Shown: one piece after another, positions 48,936-57,975 of the stretch
Numbering within the stretch: position 1 is the first letter of the stretch
Layout of the letters: each line of letters starts with the position of its first letter
DNA from: JADKAV01 sp041393775
Lineage (GTDB): Bacteria; Actinomycetota; Actinomycetes; S36-B12; UBA10799
Assembly: GCA_041393775.1 (NCBI GenBank)
Contig: JAWKJM010000011.1
Coordinates: forward strand, 25,246 to 89,245
Reading direction: 5' to 3'
Length of the DNA stretch: 64,000 nt
Notes under the pieces: generated by a model
Seen by the model: only the letters and a program-made list of their open reading frames with translations
Databases searched by the model: none
Told to the model about the DNA's origin: nothing
Translations under genes and position numbers: made by a program

Positions 48936-50588
48936 CTACAGCAGTTCTTCCTCGTCGAGGTCGTCGATGGTGACTTCGCCGGCGAGTACCCGCCGGAGCA
49001 CCTTGCCTGTGGGATTGCGCGGCAACTCCTTGATGCGCCTGACCTCGCGCGGCCGGTGGTGCGGCCCGAGTCGCTCGCGGGCCCAGCCGAGCAGTTCCTC
49101 GTCGGTCACCTCGACCGCGGCATCGACCACCACGTGTGCGACCAGCACCGACCCGTAGACCGGATCTGGACGGCCGGTGACTGCAACATCTGACAGGGAC
49201 GGGTGTCCGCGCAGTACTTCTTCCACCTCGGTCGGGTGCACGTTCTCACCGCCTGTGACGACCACGTCGTCGGCGCGGCCGATGATGGTCAAACGGCCCT
49301 TGTCATCGATGTTGCCGATGTCGCCGGTGGGGACCATTCCTTTGACGGTCCCGCGGGATCCGTCCGAGGCGAACTCGGCGATCGAGGTGCGACTCTTGAC
49401 GTACACACGGCCGTCGGTTCCGCGCGGCACCGACCGGCCCTTACGGTCGAACACCTCCACACGCACCCCGGGCATGGGGTGGCCGGCGGTGTGCGGGTCG
49501 TCGCGCAGGTCCTCCGGGGTCGCGATAGTGGCGTACGCGGCCTCCGTGGTCCCGTAGAGGTTGTACAGGACGTCGCCGAAATCGTCCATGAACTGGGTCG
49601 CCAACGATCCCGGGATCGCCGCCCCCGACACGGCCACGCAGCGCAGGGACGAGTAGTCGTAGTGTTCCTTGATCTCGGCAGGCAGGTCGACCATGCGCCT
49701 TAGGGTCACTGGAACGGTGATCACGGTCTCCACCTCGTAGGCCTGGATCAGGGCCAGGAGACGCTCCGGGTCGGGGTGGCGCACGAGGATCTGGGTGTTG
49801 TCCATGACCGTGGCCATCCGGTGGTGCATCCAGCCCCATGCGTGGAACATCGGCGCGGCGATCAGCGTGACTGTGCCCAACTTGATGGGGAAGGCCTGCA
49901 GCAGCGCAGCGACCGAGTCCAGCGGAGCAGTGGTCCGGGAGGCGCCTCGCACCGGTCCGCCGGTGGTACCGCTGGTGAGAATGACGTGCCTCGAGGCGTT
50001 GCGCACAGAACCGGCGTCACCGCTCCACGGCATGGAGTCCAACAGCGAGATCCCGGCCGGATCATCCAGGCCCAGAGAAAGCACCGACGCCGGGCACAGA
50101 TCGCGGAACTCCTGGTCATGGATGAGCATCGAGATGTCACGGGCGGCACATACAGCCTGCACTTGGTCGGCTGTCGCGCCGGTGTTCAGGTACACCAGGT
50201 CCGCACCGGTGCGCGACACGGCCACGATCGTCTCGGCATAAGTCCGTGAGTTCCGTCCGAGGATGCCGACCGTCGTGCCGGGCGCGGCGCCGCGGTCGAG
50301 CAGGGAGTTGGTCAGAACTGTGGTCCGGTATTCGGCGTCGGAGAAAGTGACTTCCTCTTGCGCCGCGTCGTCGACATCGACGATGGCGACGGCCTCGGGA
50401 TCGCGCACTGCTCCGAGTGCGAAACCCAGCGCGGGTGTCGTGCCCCACTTGCGCAGGGCGGCCAGCATCCCGGCGGTGACCAAGGGGTTGCGCGGCCGGG
50501 CCAGCCCCGACCGCAAGGCCCCGAAAGTGCCGGCCTTGGCGATCTCCGCGGCATCTACCACGCTGCGCAGAGGGTCCAGAGGACGCAT
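48936..50588 (-). CDS. Fatty-acid-CoA ligase-like AMP-binding enzyme
   Basis: This 550-residue member of the ANL superfamily probably adenylates a carboxylic acid and forms its CoA thioester. Core motifs are ILTSGTTGGPVRGASR (A3), YGTTEAAYATIA (A5), PTGDIGNIDDKGRLTIIGR (A7/A8) and NPTGKVLRR with the catalytic C-terminal Lys. The A3 loop lacks the usual PKG lysine (it reads PVRG), which may lower activity. ATG 50588 is divergent from argC across 72 bp. The substrate is not predictable; similarity to mycobacterial FadD proteins suggests fatty acids. Confidence 0.88.
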   Translation of the reverse strand: MRPLDPLRSVVDAAEIAKAGTFGALRSGLARPRNPLVTAGMLAALRKWGTTPALGFALGAVRDPEAVAIVDVDDAAQEEVTFSDAEYRTTVLTNSLLDRGAAPGTTVGILGRNSRTYAETIVAVSRTGADLVYLNTGATADQVQAVCAARDISMLIHDQEFRDLCPASVLSLGLDDPAGISLLDSMPWSGDAGSVRNASRHVILTSGTTGGPVRGASRTTAPLDSVAALLQAFPIKLGTVTLIAAPMFHAWGWMHHRMATVMDNTQILVRHPDPERLLALIQAYEVETVITVPVTLRRMVDLPAEIKEHYDYSSLRCVAVSGAAIPGSLATQFMDDFGDVLYNLYGTTEAAYATIATPEDLRDDPHTAGHPMPGVRVEVFDRKGRSVPRGTDGRVYVKSRTSIAEFASDGSRGTVKGMVPTGDIGNIDDKGRLTIIGRADDVVVTGGENVHPTEVEEVLRGHPSLSDVAVTGRPDPVYGSVLVAHVVVDAAVEVTDEELLGWARERLGPHHRPREVRRIKELPRNPTGKVLRRVLAGEVTIDDLDEEELL

Positions 50589-50632
50589 GCTCCCATCTTG
50601 TACGACGGCATGAGCGGGGGCGGCACCGCATC

Positions 50633-50654
50633 TATGCGTGTATGCGTATAGAGT
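50633..50654 (+). promoter_or_regulatory. argC promoter with possible ArgR site
   Basis: TAGAGT (50649-50654) lies 6 nt before ATG 50661, a leaderless arrangement. Two adjacent copies of TATGCGT(G/A) (50633-50640, 50641-50648) abut and overlap it. They resemble the T/A-rich TATGCA-type half-sites of actinobacterial ARG boxes and are well placed for repression by the ArgR encoded downstream. Confidence 0.45.
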
Positions 50655-50660
50655 CTGTCC

Positions 50661-51668
50661 ATGATCTCAGTTGGAGTGCTGGGTGCCTCGGGATACAGCG
50701 GTGGTGAACTGCTGCGGCTGCTCGCCGATCACCCCGACATGCAGGTGGAGAGGGTCTGGGCGAATGCCTCGGCGGGCCAGTTGCTCGGGAGCCTGCACCC
50801 GCATCTGGCCACTCTGGCGGACTTGGAGGTCACGACCTTCAGCCCCGGTGCGCCGGACGTCGACCTGGTCTTCATGGCCTTGCCGCATTCGCAATCCGCG
50901 CAGTACGCGGCCGACGTGGAGGTCCCGGTCGTAGACCTCGGCGCCGACTTCCGGCTGCAGGACGGTGCGGCGTGGACCGCCTACTACGGGGGGGCGCACG
51001 CCGGGACCTGGACGTACGGGCTTCCGGAACTGCCGGGCCGGCGCGACCAGATCGCCGGCTCCCGGAATGTGGCCAACCCGGGCTGCTACGCCACGGCCAT
51101 CACACTGGCCGCCGCGCCTCTGGTGCGGACCCAGCTCATCGATCCGGCCCGGATCGTCGTGGTGGCTGCCAGCGGTACCAGCGGAGCCGGACGCACTGCG
51201 TCGGTCCCGCTGCTGGCCACCGAGGTCAGTTCCGGGATGCGGCCCTACAAGGTCGGCGGCGTCCACCAACACATCCCCGAGATCGAACAGAACCTCGGCC
51301 ATGGCGCGAGGATCAGTTTCACGCCGCTGCTGGCGCCGATGTCCCGGGGGATCATCGCCACGATCACCGCACCCCTGGCCGACGCCGGCGGGCCGGCGCA
51401 GATCGCGGCGGCGTTCGAGGAGGCATACGCCGACGAACCCTTCGTGCGTGTGCTGCCCGACGGCCAGTGGCCGACAACTCAGATGACCTTGGGCACCAAC
51501 GCCGCAGTCATGCAGTGGGCCGTCGACCAGCACGCGGGTCAAGTGGTCGTGTGCTGCGCCATCGACAATCTCGGCAAGGGTGCCGCGGGTCAGGCGATCC
51601 AGAACGCCAACCTGATGCTGGGTGTCGACGAAAGGGCTGGTCTCGGCGTGAATGGAGTGGCTCCGTGA
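50661..51668 (+). CDS. argC: N-acetyl-gamma-glutamyl-phosphate reductase
   Basis: ArgC reduces acetylglutamyl phosphate in arginine synthesis. The 335-residue protein has the NADP motif GVLGASGYSGGELLRLL, the catalytic Cys in VANPGCYATAITLA and the C-terminal NLGKGAAGQAIQNANLM. ATG 50661 fits the promoter spacing. It overlaps argJ by 4 nt. Confidence 0.97.
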   Translation: MISVGVLGASGYSGGELLRLLADHPDMQVERVWANASAGQLLGSLHPHLATLADLEVTTFSPGAPDVDLVFMALPHSQSAQYAADVEVPVVDLGADFRLQDGAAWTAYYGGAHAGTWTYGLPELPGRRDQIAGSRNVANPGCYATAITLAAAPLVRTQLIDPARIVVVAASGTSGAGRTASVPLLATEVSSGMRPYKVGGVHQHIPEIEQNLGHGARISFTPLLAPMSRGIIATITAPLADAGGPAQIAAAFEEAYADEPFVRVLPDGQWPTTQMTLGTNAAVMQWAVDQHAGQVVVCCAIDNLGKGAAGQAIQNANLMLGVDERAGLGVNGVAP

Positions 51669-52810
51669 CTGTGACGTACCCGTCTGGTTTCCGGGCAGCC
51701 GGCGTAGTGGCCGGGCTGAAGACGTCCGGCAAGCGTGATGTCGCCGTGGTGATCAACGACGGTCCCCGCTGGGATGCCGCCGGCGTTTTCACCCGCAACC
51801 GTGTCCAGGCTGCGCCGGTGCTGTGGTCGCGGCAGGTCCTCTCCGACGGCAAGCTACGGGCGGTGATACTCAACTCGGGGGGCGCCAACGCCTGTACGGG
51901 CCCCGCGGGCTTCGCCGACACCCATCACACGGCTGAGGCGGTCGCCGACCAACTGCGCATCGGACCGATCGACGTGGCGGTCTGTTCCACTGGTTTGATC
52001 GGCGAGCGTCTCGACATGCCCAGACTGCTGGCCGGCGTCCATGACGTGGTCGCGCGGGCCGACGGGCAGGGCGGTCCCGCGGCCGCCGAGGCGATCATGA
52101 CCACCGACTCCGTGCCCAAGACGAGCATCTTCGAATCCGGCTACCGCATCGGTGGGATGGCCAAGGGTGCGGGCATGCTCGCACCCGGGATGGCGACCAT
52201 GCTCAGCGTGATCACCACCGACGCCGTGATCGACGCGGCCGCTCTCGATCGGGTCTTCCGTGCCCGCGTGGCCACGACGTTCGACCGCGTCGACGCCGAC
52301 GGTTGCATGTCCACCAACGACACGGTGATCATCATGGCCAGTGGCGCCAGTGGGATACCGGCAGATGGCGACTTCGCAGGCGGCCTCGAGGCGGTATGCG
52401 CCGACCTGTCGAGGCAATTGGCGGCCGACGCCGAGGGGGCCAGCAAACTCATCGACGTCCGGGTGGTGGGGGCCGCTTCCGAGCAGGACGCGGAAATCGT
52501 CGCCCGCGCCGTGGCGCGCAGTGCCCTGTTCAAGTGCGCCATGTTCGGTGAGGACCCGAACTGGGGGCGGGTGTTGTCCGCAGTCGGCACGACGGACGCG
52601 CAGTTCGATCCGTTGCTGATAGATGTCACCATCAACGGCGTCAAGGTCTGTCGTGACAGCGGTCCCGGCGAACCGCGCGAGACGGTCGATCTGTCCGCTC
52701 GGGAGATCGAGGTCGCGATCGACCTGCGCAGTGGTTCCAGCGCGGCGACGATCGTGACCACGGATCTGACGACCGAATACGTCCACGAGAACTCGGCGTA
52801 CTCGACATGA
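51665..52810 (+). CDS. argJ: Bifunctional ornithine acetyltransferase
   Basis: ArgJ recycles the acetyl group from acetylornithine to glutamate, so no separate ArgE is needed. The 381-residue proenzyme contains the self-cleavage site in KGAGMLAPGMATMLS, with the Thr nucleophile at about residue 180. The C-terminal FGEDPNWGRV is diagnostic. GTG 51665 overlaps the argC stop; the open frame extends far upstream only as an argC shadow. Confidence 0.96.
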   Translation: MTVTYPSGFRAAGVVAGLKTSGKRDVAVVINDGPRWDAAGVFTRNRVQAAPVLWSRQVLSDGKLRAVILNSGGANACTGPAGFADTHHTAEAVADQLRIGPIDVAVCSTGLIGERLDMPRLLAGVHDVVARADGQGGPAAAEAIMTTDSVPKTSIFESGYRIGGMAKGAGMLAPGMATMLSVITTDAVIDAAALDRVFRARVATTFDRVDADGCMSTNDTVIIMASGASGIPADGDFAGGLEAVCADLSRQLAADAEGASKLIDVRVVGAASEQDAEIVARAVARSALFKCAMFGEDPNWGRVLSAVGTTDAQFDPLLIDVTINGVKVCRDSGPGEPRETVDLSAREIEVAIDLRSGSSAATIVTTDLTTEYVHENSAYST

Positions 52811-53655
52811 GCGACATCGAGACCGCAACCACGCTGGCCGGAGCGTTGCCATGGCTGAAGGCCTTCCACGGGGAGGTCGTCGTGATCAAGTACGGCGGCC
52901 ATGCCATGACCGATCAAGCGCTGCGGGAGGCGTTCGCCGAAGACGTCGTCTTCCTCAAACTCGCCGGCATCAAGCCGGTCATCGTGCATGGCGGCGGTCC
53001 CCAGATCACCGAGATGTTGACCCGCCTGGCCGTTCCCACCCAGTTCGTGGGCGGCCGCCGCGTCACGACCCCGGAAGTCATGGATGTCGTGCGGATGGTG
53101 CTGGTCGGACGAGTGCAGCGCGAACTGGTGAGCCTGCTCAACGCACACGGCCCGTACGCGGTGGGTGTCAGCGGTGAGGATGCCCATCTGCTCACCGCTG
53201 AGGCGCGCAGCGACGACCTCGGACTGGTCGGGGACATCACTGAGGTCCGCCCGGAGTTCGTGCACACCCTCCTCGAGGACGGCCTGATCCCGGTGGTGTC
53301 GACGGTGAGCCGAAGCGAGGCGGGGCACACCTACAACGTCAACGCGGACTCGGCGGCCGCCGCGCTGGCTGTGGCCCTCCGGGCGGTGAAGCTGGTCGTG
53401 CTCACCGACGTCGCGGGTCTGTACCGGGACTGGCCCACGTGTGAGGACTTCGTGGCACGGATCACCCCCGCCGAGTTGCGCGGGATGCTCGGCGATCTCG
53501 ATGCCGGCATGTTGCCGAAGATGGAGGCCTGCCTGGCTGCCCTCGACGGGGGTGTGAGCAGGGCGCATGTGGTCGACGGGCGCATCGCCCACGGCGTGCT
53601 GGTCGAGGTGTTCACCGACTCCGGGATTGGCACAATGGTCGTGGACGAACCGTGA
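52807..53655 (+). CDS. argB: Acetylglutamate kinase
   Basis: ArgB phosphorylates N-acetylglutamate, usually the arginine-inhibited step. In the 282-residue protein, VVVIKYGGHAM and IVHGGGPQITEML form the nucleotide and substrate loops and YNVNADSAAAALA is conserved. ATGA and GTGA overlaps flank it. Confidence 0.97.
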   Translation: MSDIETATTLAGALPWLKAFHGEVVVIKYGGHAMTDQALREAFAEDVVFLKLAGIKPVIVHGGGPQITEMLTRLAVPTQFVGGRRVTTPEVMDVVRMVLVGRVQRELVSLLNAHGPYAVGVSGEDAHLLTAEARSDDLGLVGDITEVRPEFVHTLLEDGLIPVVSTVSRSEAGHTYNVNADSAAAALAVALRAVKLVVLTDVAGLYRDWPTCEDFVARITPAELRGMLGDLDAGMLPKMEACLAALDGGVSRAHVVDGRIAHGVLVEVFTDSGIGTMVVDEP

Positions 53656-54803
53656 ACACTTCCCAGTCGTGGACCCACAGGTGGCAGGCGGTGATGTCGG
53701 ACAACTACGGCACGCCGCCGGTCGTCATCGTACGTGGCGACGGCGCAGTGGTCTGGGACGCCGACGGCAAGCGCTACTTGGACATGGTCGCCGGAATCGC
53801 CGTCAATGCGCTCGGCCACGCACATCCGGCGGTGCAAGCGGCCGTTTCCAAGCAGATGAACGAGTACGGCCACGTGAGCAACTTGGCTGCGCACCCGGTG
53901 GGCATCGAACTGGCCGAACGGCTGATCGCATTGACGGGACGTCCGGGCAGGGTGTTCTTCTGCAACTCGGGAGCCGAGGCCAACGAGGCCGCGTTCAAAG
54001 TCGCGCGGCTGACCGGGAAGACCACCATGCATGCCGCGCAGGGCGGTTTCCACGGCCGGACCATGGGTGCCCTGTCCCTGACCGGCCAGCCCGCGAAGCG
54101 GACTCCGTTCGAGCCGCTGGTGCCAGGCGTGGAGTTCTTTGAGTACGGCCGGACGCCCGCTCTGGGTCCGGATGCGGCGGCCGTCGTGGTCGAGCCGATC
54201 CAGGGCGAGGCGGGGGTCGTCCCGGCGCCCGCCGGTTACCTCAGCCAGTTGTCCGGTGCCGCCCACACGGCCGGTGCGCTGCTGATCGCCGACGAGGTCC
54301 AGACCGGGATCGGCCGCACCGGGTCCTGGTTCGCCCACCAGCAGGAATCGGTGAACCCCGATCTCGTGACCCTGGCCAAAGGACTCGGCGGCGGTCTGCC
54401 GATCGGCGCCATGCTCACGTTTGGCGACGCCGCCGATCTGCTCGACCCGGGACACCACGGCTCGACATTCGGGGGCAATCCGGTTGCGTGTGCGGCCGCT
54501 TTGGCGGTCCTCAACGAGATCGAGAGCAACGGCCTGCTCAACCACGTTTCGCAAGTCGGGCGCAGGATCCAGGACACACTCGGCGCGACGTCGGGGGTGG
54601 ACCACGTCCGCGGGCAGGGACTGTTGCTCGGTGTCGTGCTGGTCCAGCCGATCGCCAAGGCCGTGGAGACCCGTTGCCGGGAGGCGGGCCTGCTGGTCAA
54701 CGCGATCGGGGACGACGTCATCCGGCTGGTGCCACCGCTCATCCTCACCGCCGAACAGGCCGACGAGGCCTGCGCGAAACTCGGGGAGGCGATCGCCGCA
54801 TGA
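53652..54803 (+). CDS. argD: Acetylornithine aminotransferase
   Basis: This PLP enzyme converts acetylglutamate semialdehyde to acetylornithine. The 383-residue class III aminotransferase has FFCNSGAEANEAAFKVAR, LLIADEVQTGIGRTG and the PLP lysine in VTLAKGLGGGLPIGAM. GTG 53652 overlaps argB. It is followed directly by argR; the argF gene usual at this position in mycobacteria is missing. Confidence 0.97.
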   Translation: MNTSQSWTHRWQAVMSDNYGTPPVVIVRGDGAVVWDADGKRYLDMVAGIAVNALGHAHPAVQAAVSKQMNEYGHVSNLAAHPVGIELAERLIALTGRPGRVFFCNSGAEANEAAFKVARLTGKTTMHAAQGGFHGRTMGALSLTGQPAKRTPFEPLVPGVEFFEYGRTPALGPDAAAVVVEPIQGEAGVVPAPAGYLSQLSGAAHTAGALLIADEVQTGIGRTGSWFAHQQESVNPDLVTLAKGLGGGLPIGAMLTFGDAADLLDPGHHGSTFGGNPVACAAALAVLNEIESNGLLNHVSQVGRRIQDTLGATSGVDHVRGQGLLLGVVLVQPIAKAVETRCREAGLLVNAIGDDVIRLVPPLILTAEQADEACAKLGEAIAA

Positions 54804-55300
54804 CCTTGCTCAACACCCGGGCTGCGCGCCGGGAACTGATCATCGAGATCATACGCGGCGGCGCTGTGGGGTCGCAGTCAGAACTCGTCGAATTGCTGCG
54901 CGAGCGCGGGATCGATGTCACCCAGGCGACCGTCTCGCGCGACCTCGATGAACTCGGAGCGGTCAAGACCGTGGCTTCCGACGGTCGCCTGTTGTACGCG
55001 GTTCCGGCCGAGGGCGGCGAAGACCGCTTCCAGGCCGACGAACTCGAGGACATCAATGCACGCCTACAACGGGTCGCCGAGGACACCATGGTCTCCGTCG
55101 ACTACAGCGGCAACCTCGTCGTGCTGCGCACGCCACCGGGAGCCGCGCAGTACCTCGCAAGCGCATTCGACCACTCGCACCTGCAGGATGTGGTCGGCAC
55201 GATCGCCGGTGACGACACGATCATGCTGGTCGTGGCCGAGCACAGCAGCGGCCGAGCGGTCGCAGAACGACTCCAACAACTCATGAAGAACCGTCGATAG
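54800..55300 (+). CDS. argR: Arginine repressor ArgR
   Basis: This 166-residue arginine-responsive repressor forms hexamers with arginine as co-repressor. The N-terminal winged helix reads QSELVELLRERGIDVTQATV, then SRDLDELGAVK. The C-terminal oligomerisation and arginine-binding domain has VVLRTPPGAAQYLASAFD and GTIAGDDTIMLV. ATG 54800 overlaps argD. It probably controls this operon through sites near 50633-50654. Confidence 0.96.
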   Translation: MTLLNTRAARRELIIEIIRGGAVGSQSELVELLRERGIDVTQATVSRDLDELGAVKTVASDGRLLYAVPAEGGEDRFQADELEDINARLQRVAEDTMVSVDYSGNLVVLRTPPGAAQYLASAFDHSHLQDVVGTIAGDDTIMLVVAEHSSGRAVAERLQQLMKNRR

Positions 55301-55310
55301 GGAGAAGGAA

Positions 55311-56513
55311 ATGACTGACAGAGTGGTGCTGGCCTACAGCGGCGGTCTGGACACCTCAGTGGGCATCGGGTGGATCAAGGAGCAAACAGGCGCCGAAGTC
55401 ATCGCCATGGCCGTCGATGTCGGCCAGGGCGGTGAGGACATGGATGTCATCCGGGAGCGTGCCCTGGCCTGCGGGGCCGTCGAGGCGGAGGTGGCCGACG
55501 CGCGTGAGGAGTTCGCCGACGAGTACTGCCTGCCGGCGCTGAAGGCCGACGCGCTGTACATGGATCGCTACCCGGTGGTCTCGGCCCTGTCCCGGCCCGT
55601 GATCGTCAAGCACTTGGTCACAGCCGCCCACAAGCACAATGCGAACGTGGTCGCCCACGGCTGCACCGGTAAGGGTAACGACCAGGTGCGCTTCGAGGTG
55701 GGCATCCGCAACCTGGCGCCGGACCTTCGCTGCATCGCGCCGGTCCGTGATCTCGCGCTGACCAGGGACAAGGCGATCGACTTCGCAGAGCGCGAGGGTC
55801 TGCCCATCGATGTCACGAGCAAGTCGCCCTACTCCATCGACCAGAACGTGTGGGGCAGGGCGGTCGAGACCGGCTTCCTGGAGGACATCTGGAACGGTCC
55901 CACCGAGGAGTTGTACTCCTACACCCAGGATCCGGCCACGCCGCGTGAAGCGGATGAGGTCGTCATCACGTTCGATCAGGGGCGTCCGGTCAAGATCGAC
56001 GGCCAAGACGTGACGATGCTGCAGGCCATCGAGATCATGAACCGTCGGGCGGGGGCGCAGGGTGTCGGCCGGCTCGACCTCGTGGAGGACCGGCTCGTCG
56101 GCATCAAGAGCCGTGAGATCTACGAGAGCCCGGGGCCGATCGCATTGATCACCGCGCACATGGAATTGGTCAACGTGACCGTCGAGCGCGAGTTGCGCCG
56201 CTACTCGCGCGGGGTGTCCCAGCGCTGGACCGAGTTGACCTACGACGGGCTGTGGTTCAGTCCGTTGCACGACGCGCTCAGCGGGTTCCTGGATGACGTC
56301 AACTCGTCGGTGTCCGGAGACATCCGGATGACCCTGCACGGCGGCAAGGCCGTGGTGACCGGCCGGCGCAGCGACGCCAGCCTCTACGACTACGGCTTGG
56401 CGACTTACGACTCGGGCGACACGTTCGACCAGTCGTTGGCCCAGGGTTTCATCGAGTTGTGGGGGTTGCCGAGCAGGCTCGCGTACGCCCGCGACAACCG
56501 CATCCATGGCTGA
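55311..56513 (+). CDS. argG: Argininosuccinate synthase
   Basis: ArgG couples citrulline and aspartate with ATP. The 400-residue protein begins with the pyrophosphatase loop VLAYSGGLDTSVGIGWI and has AHGCTGKGNDQVRFE and SPYSIDQNVWGRAVE. The ribosome site is GGGAGAAGG, 10 bp after argR. It overlaps argH by 8 nt. Citrulline must come from an ArgF encoded outside this window. Confidence 0.97.
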   Translation: MTDRVVLAYSGGLDTSVGIGWIKEQTGAEVIAMAVDVGQGGEDMDVIRERALACGAVEAEVADAREEFADEYCLPALKADALYMDRYPVVSALSRPVIVKHLVTAAHKHNANVVAHGCTGKGNDQVRFEVGIRNLAPDLRCIAPVRDLALTRDKAIDFAEREGLPIDVTSKSPYSIDQNVWGRAVETGFLEDIWNGPTEELYSYTQDPATPREADEVVITFDQGRPVKIDGQDVTMLQAIEIMNRRAGAQGVGRLDLVEDRLVGIKSREIYESPGPIALITAHMELVNVTVERELRRYSRGVSQRWTELTYDGLWFSPLHDALSGFLDDVNSSVSGDIRMTLHGGKAVVTGRRSDASLYDYGLATYDSGDTFDQSLAQGFIELWGLPSRLAYARDNRIHG

Positions 56514-57903
56514 GGGCCGCACCGGCGAAGGCAGCCTGTGGGGCGGTCGTTTCGCGAAGGGTCCGGCCGCGGCCATGGAGGAGTTGAGCCGGTCGACTCA
56601 CTTCGACTGGGCGCTGGCGCCGTACGACATCCTGCAGGGCGTCGCGCATGCCAATGCCCTGCATCGGGCCGGGCTCCTGGATGACCCGACCCATGCCTCA
56701 CTGGTCGCGGGCTTGGAGCAGATCGCCGTCGAGGTGACCTCAGGTGAGTTCCAGCCCGGCGATGCTGACGAGGATGTCCACGGCGCCCTCGAGCGCCGAC
56801 TGATCGAGGTGGTCGGGGAAGACGTCGGCGGCCGGCTCCGGGCCGGCCGCAGCCGCAATGACCAGGTGGCCACCGACCTGCGCCTCCTGCTGCTGGAGGC
56901 CGGTGACGACCTGAGTGCCGAACTGGTAGACCTGTGCGAAGCGATCCTGTCCCAGGCGCAGCGCTATCACGGCGACGCTGCGCCCGGCTTCACGCACCTG
57001 CAGCACGCGCAGCCGGTGACCCTCGGGCACGAGATCGGCAAACACGCCCAAGCGTTCCTGCGCGATCTGTCCCGGCTGCGGGACTGGCGCGAACGCACGT
57101 CCGTGTCGCCTATGGGCGCAGGTGCATTGGCCGGTAACGGGCTCGGGCTGGATCCGGCGGCGACCGCCACCGACCTCGGGTTCTCAGCCAGTTTCGAGAA
57201 CTCCATCGACGCGGTCAGCGATCGGGATTTCGTGGCCGAGTTCCTCTTCTGCGCGGCGATGGTAGGGGTCCACTTGTCGCGATTGGGTGAGGAGATCTGC
57301 CTCTGGGCGTCCACCGAGTTCGGCTGGGTGGAACTCCACGACGAGTTCTCCACGGGCTCGTCGATCATGCCGCAGAAGAAGAACCCGGACTCCGCCGAGC
57401 TCGCCCGCGGCAAGTCCGGCCGACTGATCGGTGACCTTGTCTCGGTTCTGACCATGCTGAAGGGGTTGCCGTTCGCATACAACCGCGATCTGCAGGAGGA
57501 CAAGGAGCCGGTGTTCGACGCGATCGCCACGCTGCGCCTGGTGCTGCCAGCGATCACCGGGACCGTGTCGACGCTGCGCTTCCGGCCGGCCGTGGCCGGG
57601 GCCTCAACCGCCGAGGGGCATTCGCTGGCCACCGAGTTGGCTGACTGGCTGGTGCGCCGCGGGATGCCGTTCCGCGAGGCGCACGAGTTGTCGGGCCGCT
57701 GCGTTCGAGCAGCGGACGACGCCGGGGTACCACTGTGGGAACTGGATCTCGGGGCGATCGACCCTGCTCTGTCCGACGAGGCGCTGTCGGCGCTGACGGT
57801 GGAGGCTGCCCTGGGCGCGCGAGAGCACAAGGGAGGCAGCGCACCGGCCGCGGTCCTCGCACAACTGACACGAGCCCGGGAGGCGCTCGACGCCTATCGC
57901 TGA
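56506..57903 (+). CDS. argH: Argininosuccinate lyase
   Basis: ArgH splits argininosuccinate into arginine and fumarate. The 465-residue protein has LWGGRFAKGPAAAMEELSRS at its start, AGRSRNDQVATDLRL and the fumarase-superfamily signature GSSIMPQKKNPD with the catalytic Ser. ATG 56506 overlaps argG. It is the last gene of the arginine cluster. Confidence 0.97.
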   Translation: MAEGRTGEGSLWGGRFAKGPAAAMEELSRSTHFDWALAPYDILQGVAHANALHRAGLLDDPTHASLVAGLEQIAVEVTSGEFQPGDADEDVHGALERRLIEVVGEDVGGRLRAGRSRNDQVATDLRLLLLEAGDDLSAELVDLCEAILSQAQRYHGDAAPGFTHLQHAQPVTLGHEIGKHAQAFLRDLSRLRDWRERTSVSPMGAGALAGNGLGLDPAATATDLGFSASFENSIDAVSDRDFVAEFLFCAAMVGVHLSRLGEEICLWASTEFGWVELHDEFSTGSSIMPQKKNPDSAELARGKSGRLIGDLVSVLTMLKGLPFAYNRDLQEDKEPVFDAIATLRLVLPAITGTVSTLRFRPAVAGASTAEGHSLATELADWLVRRGMPFREAHELSGRCVRAADDAGVPLWELDLGAIDPALSDEALSALTVEAALGAREHKGGSAPAAVLAQLTRAREALDAYR

Positions 57904-57975
57904 TGCGAAGTGGGTCGATCTGGCTCACGCTCAGTCCTCGGCCTGGGGTGGCTGACCCGTAGACTGGATGCAGGG

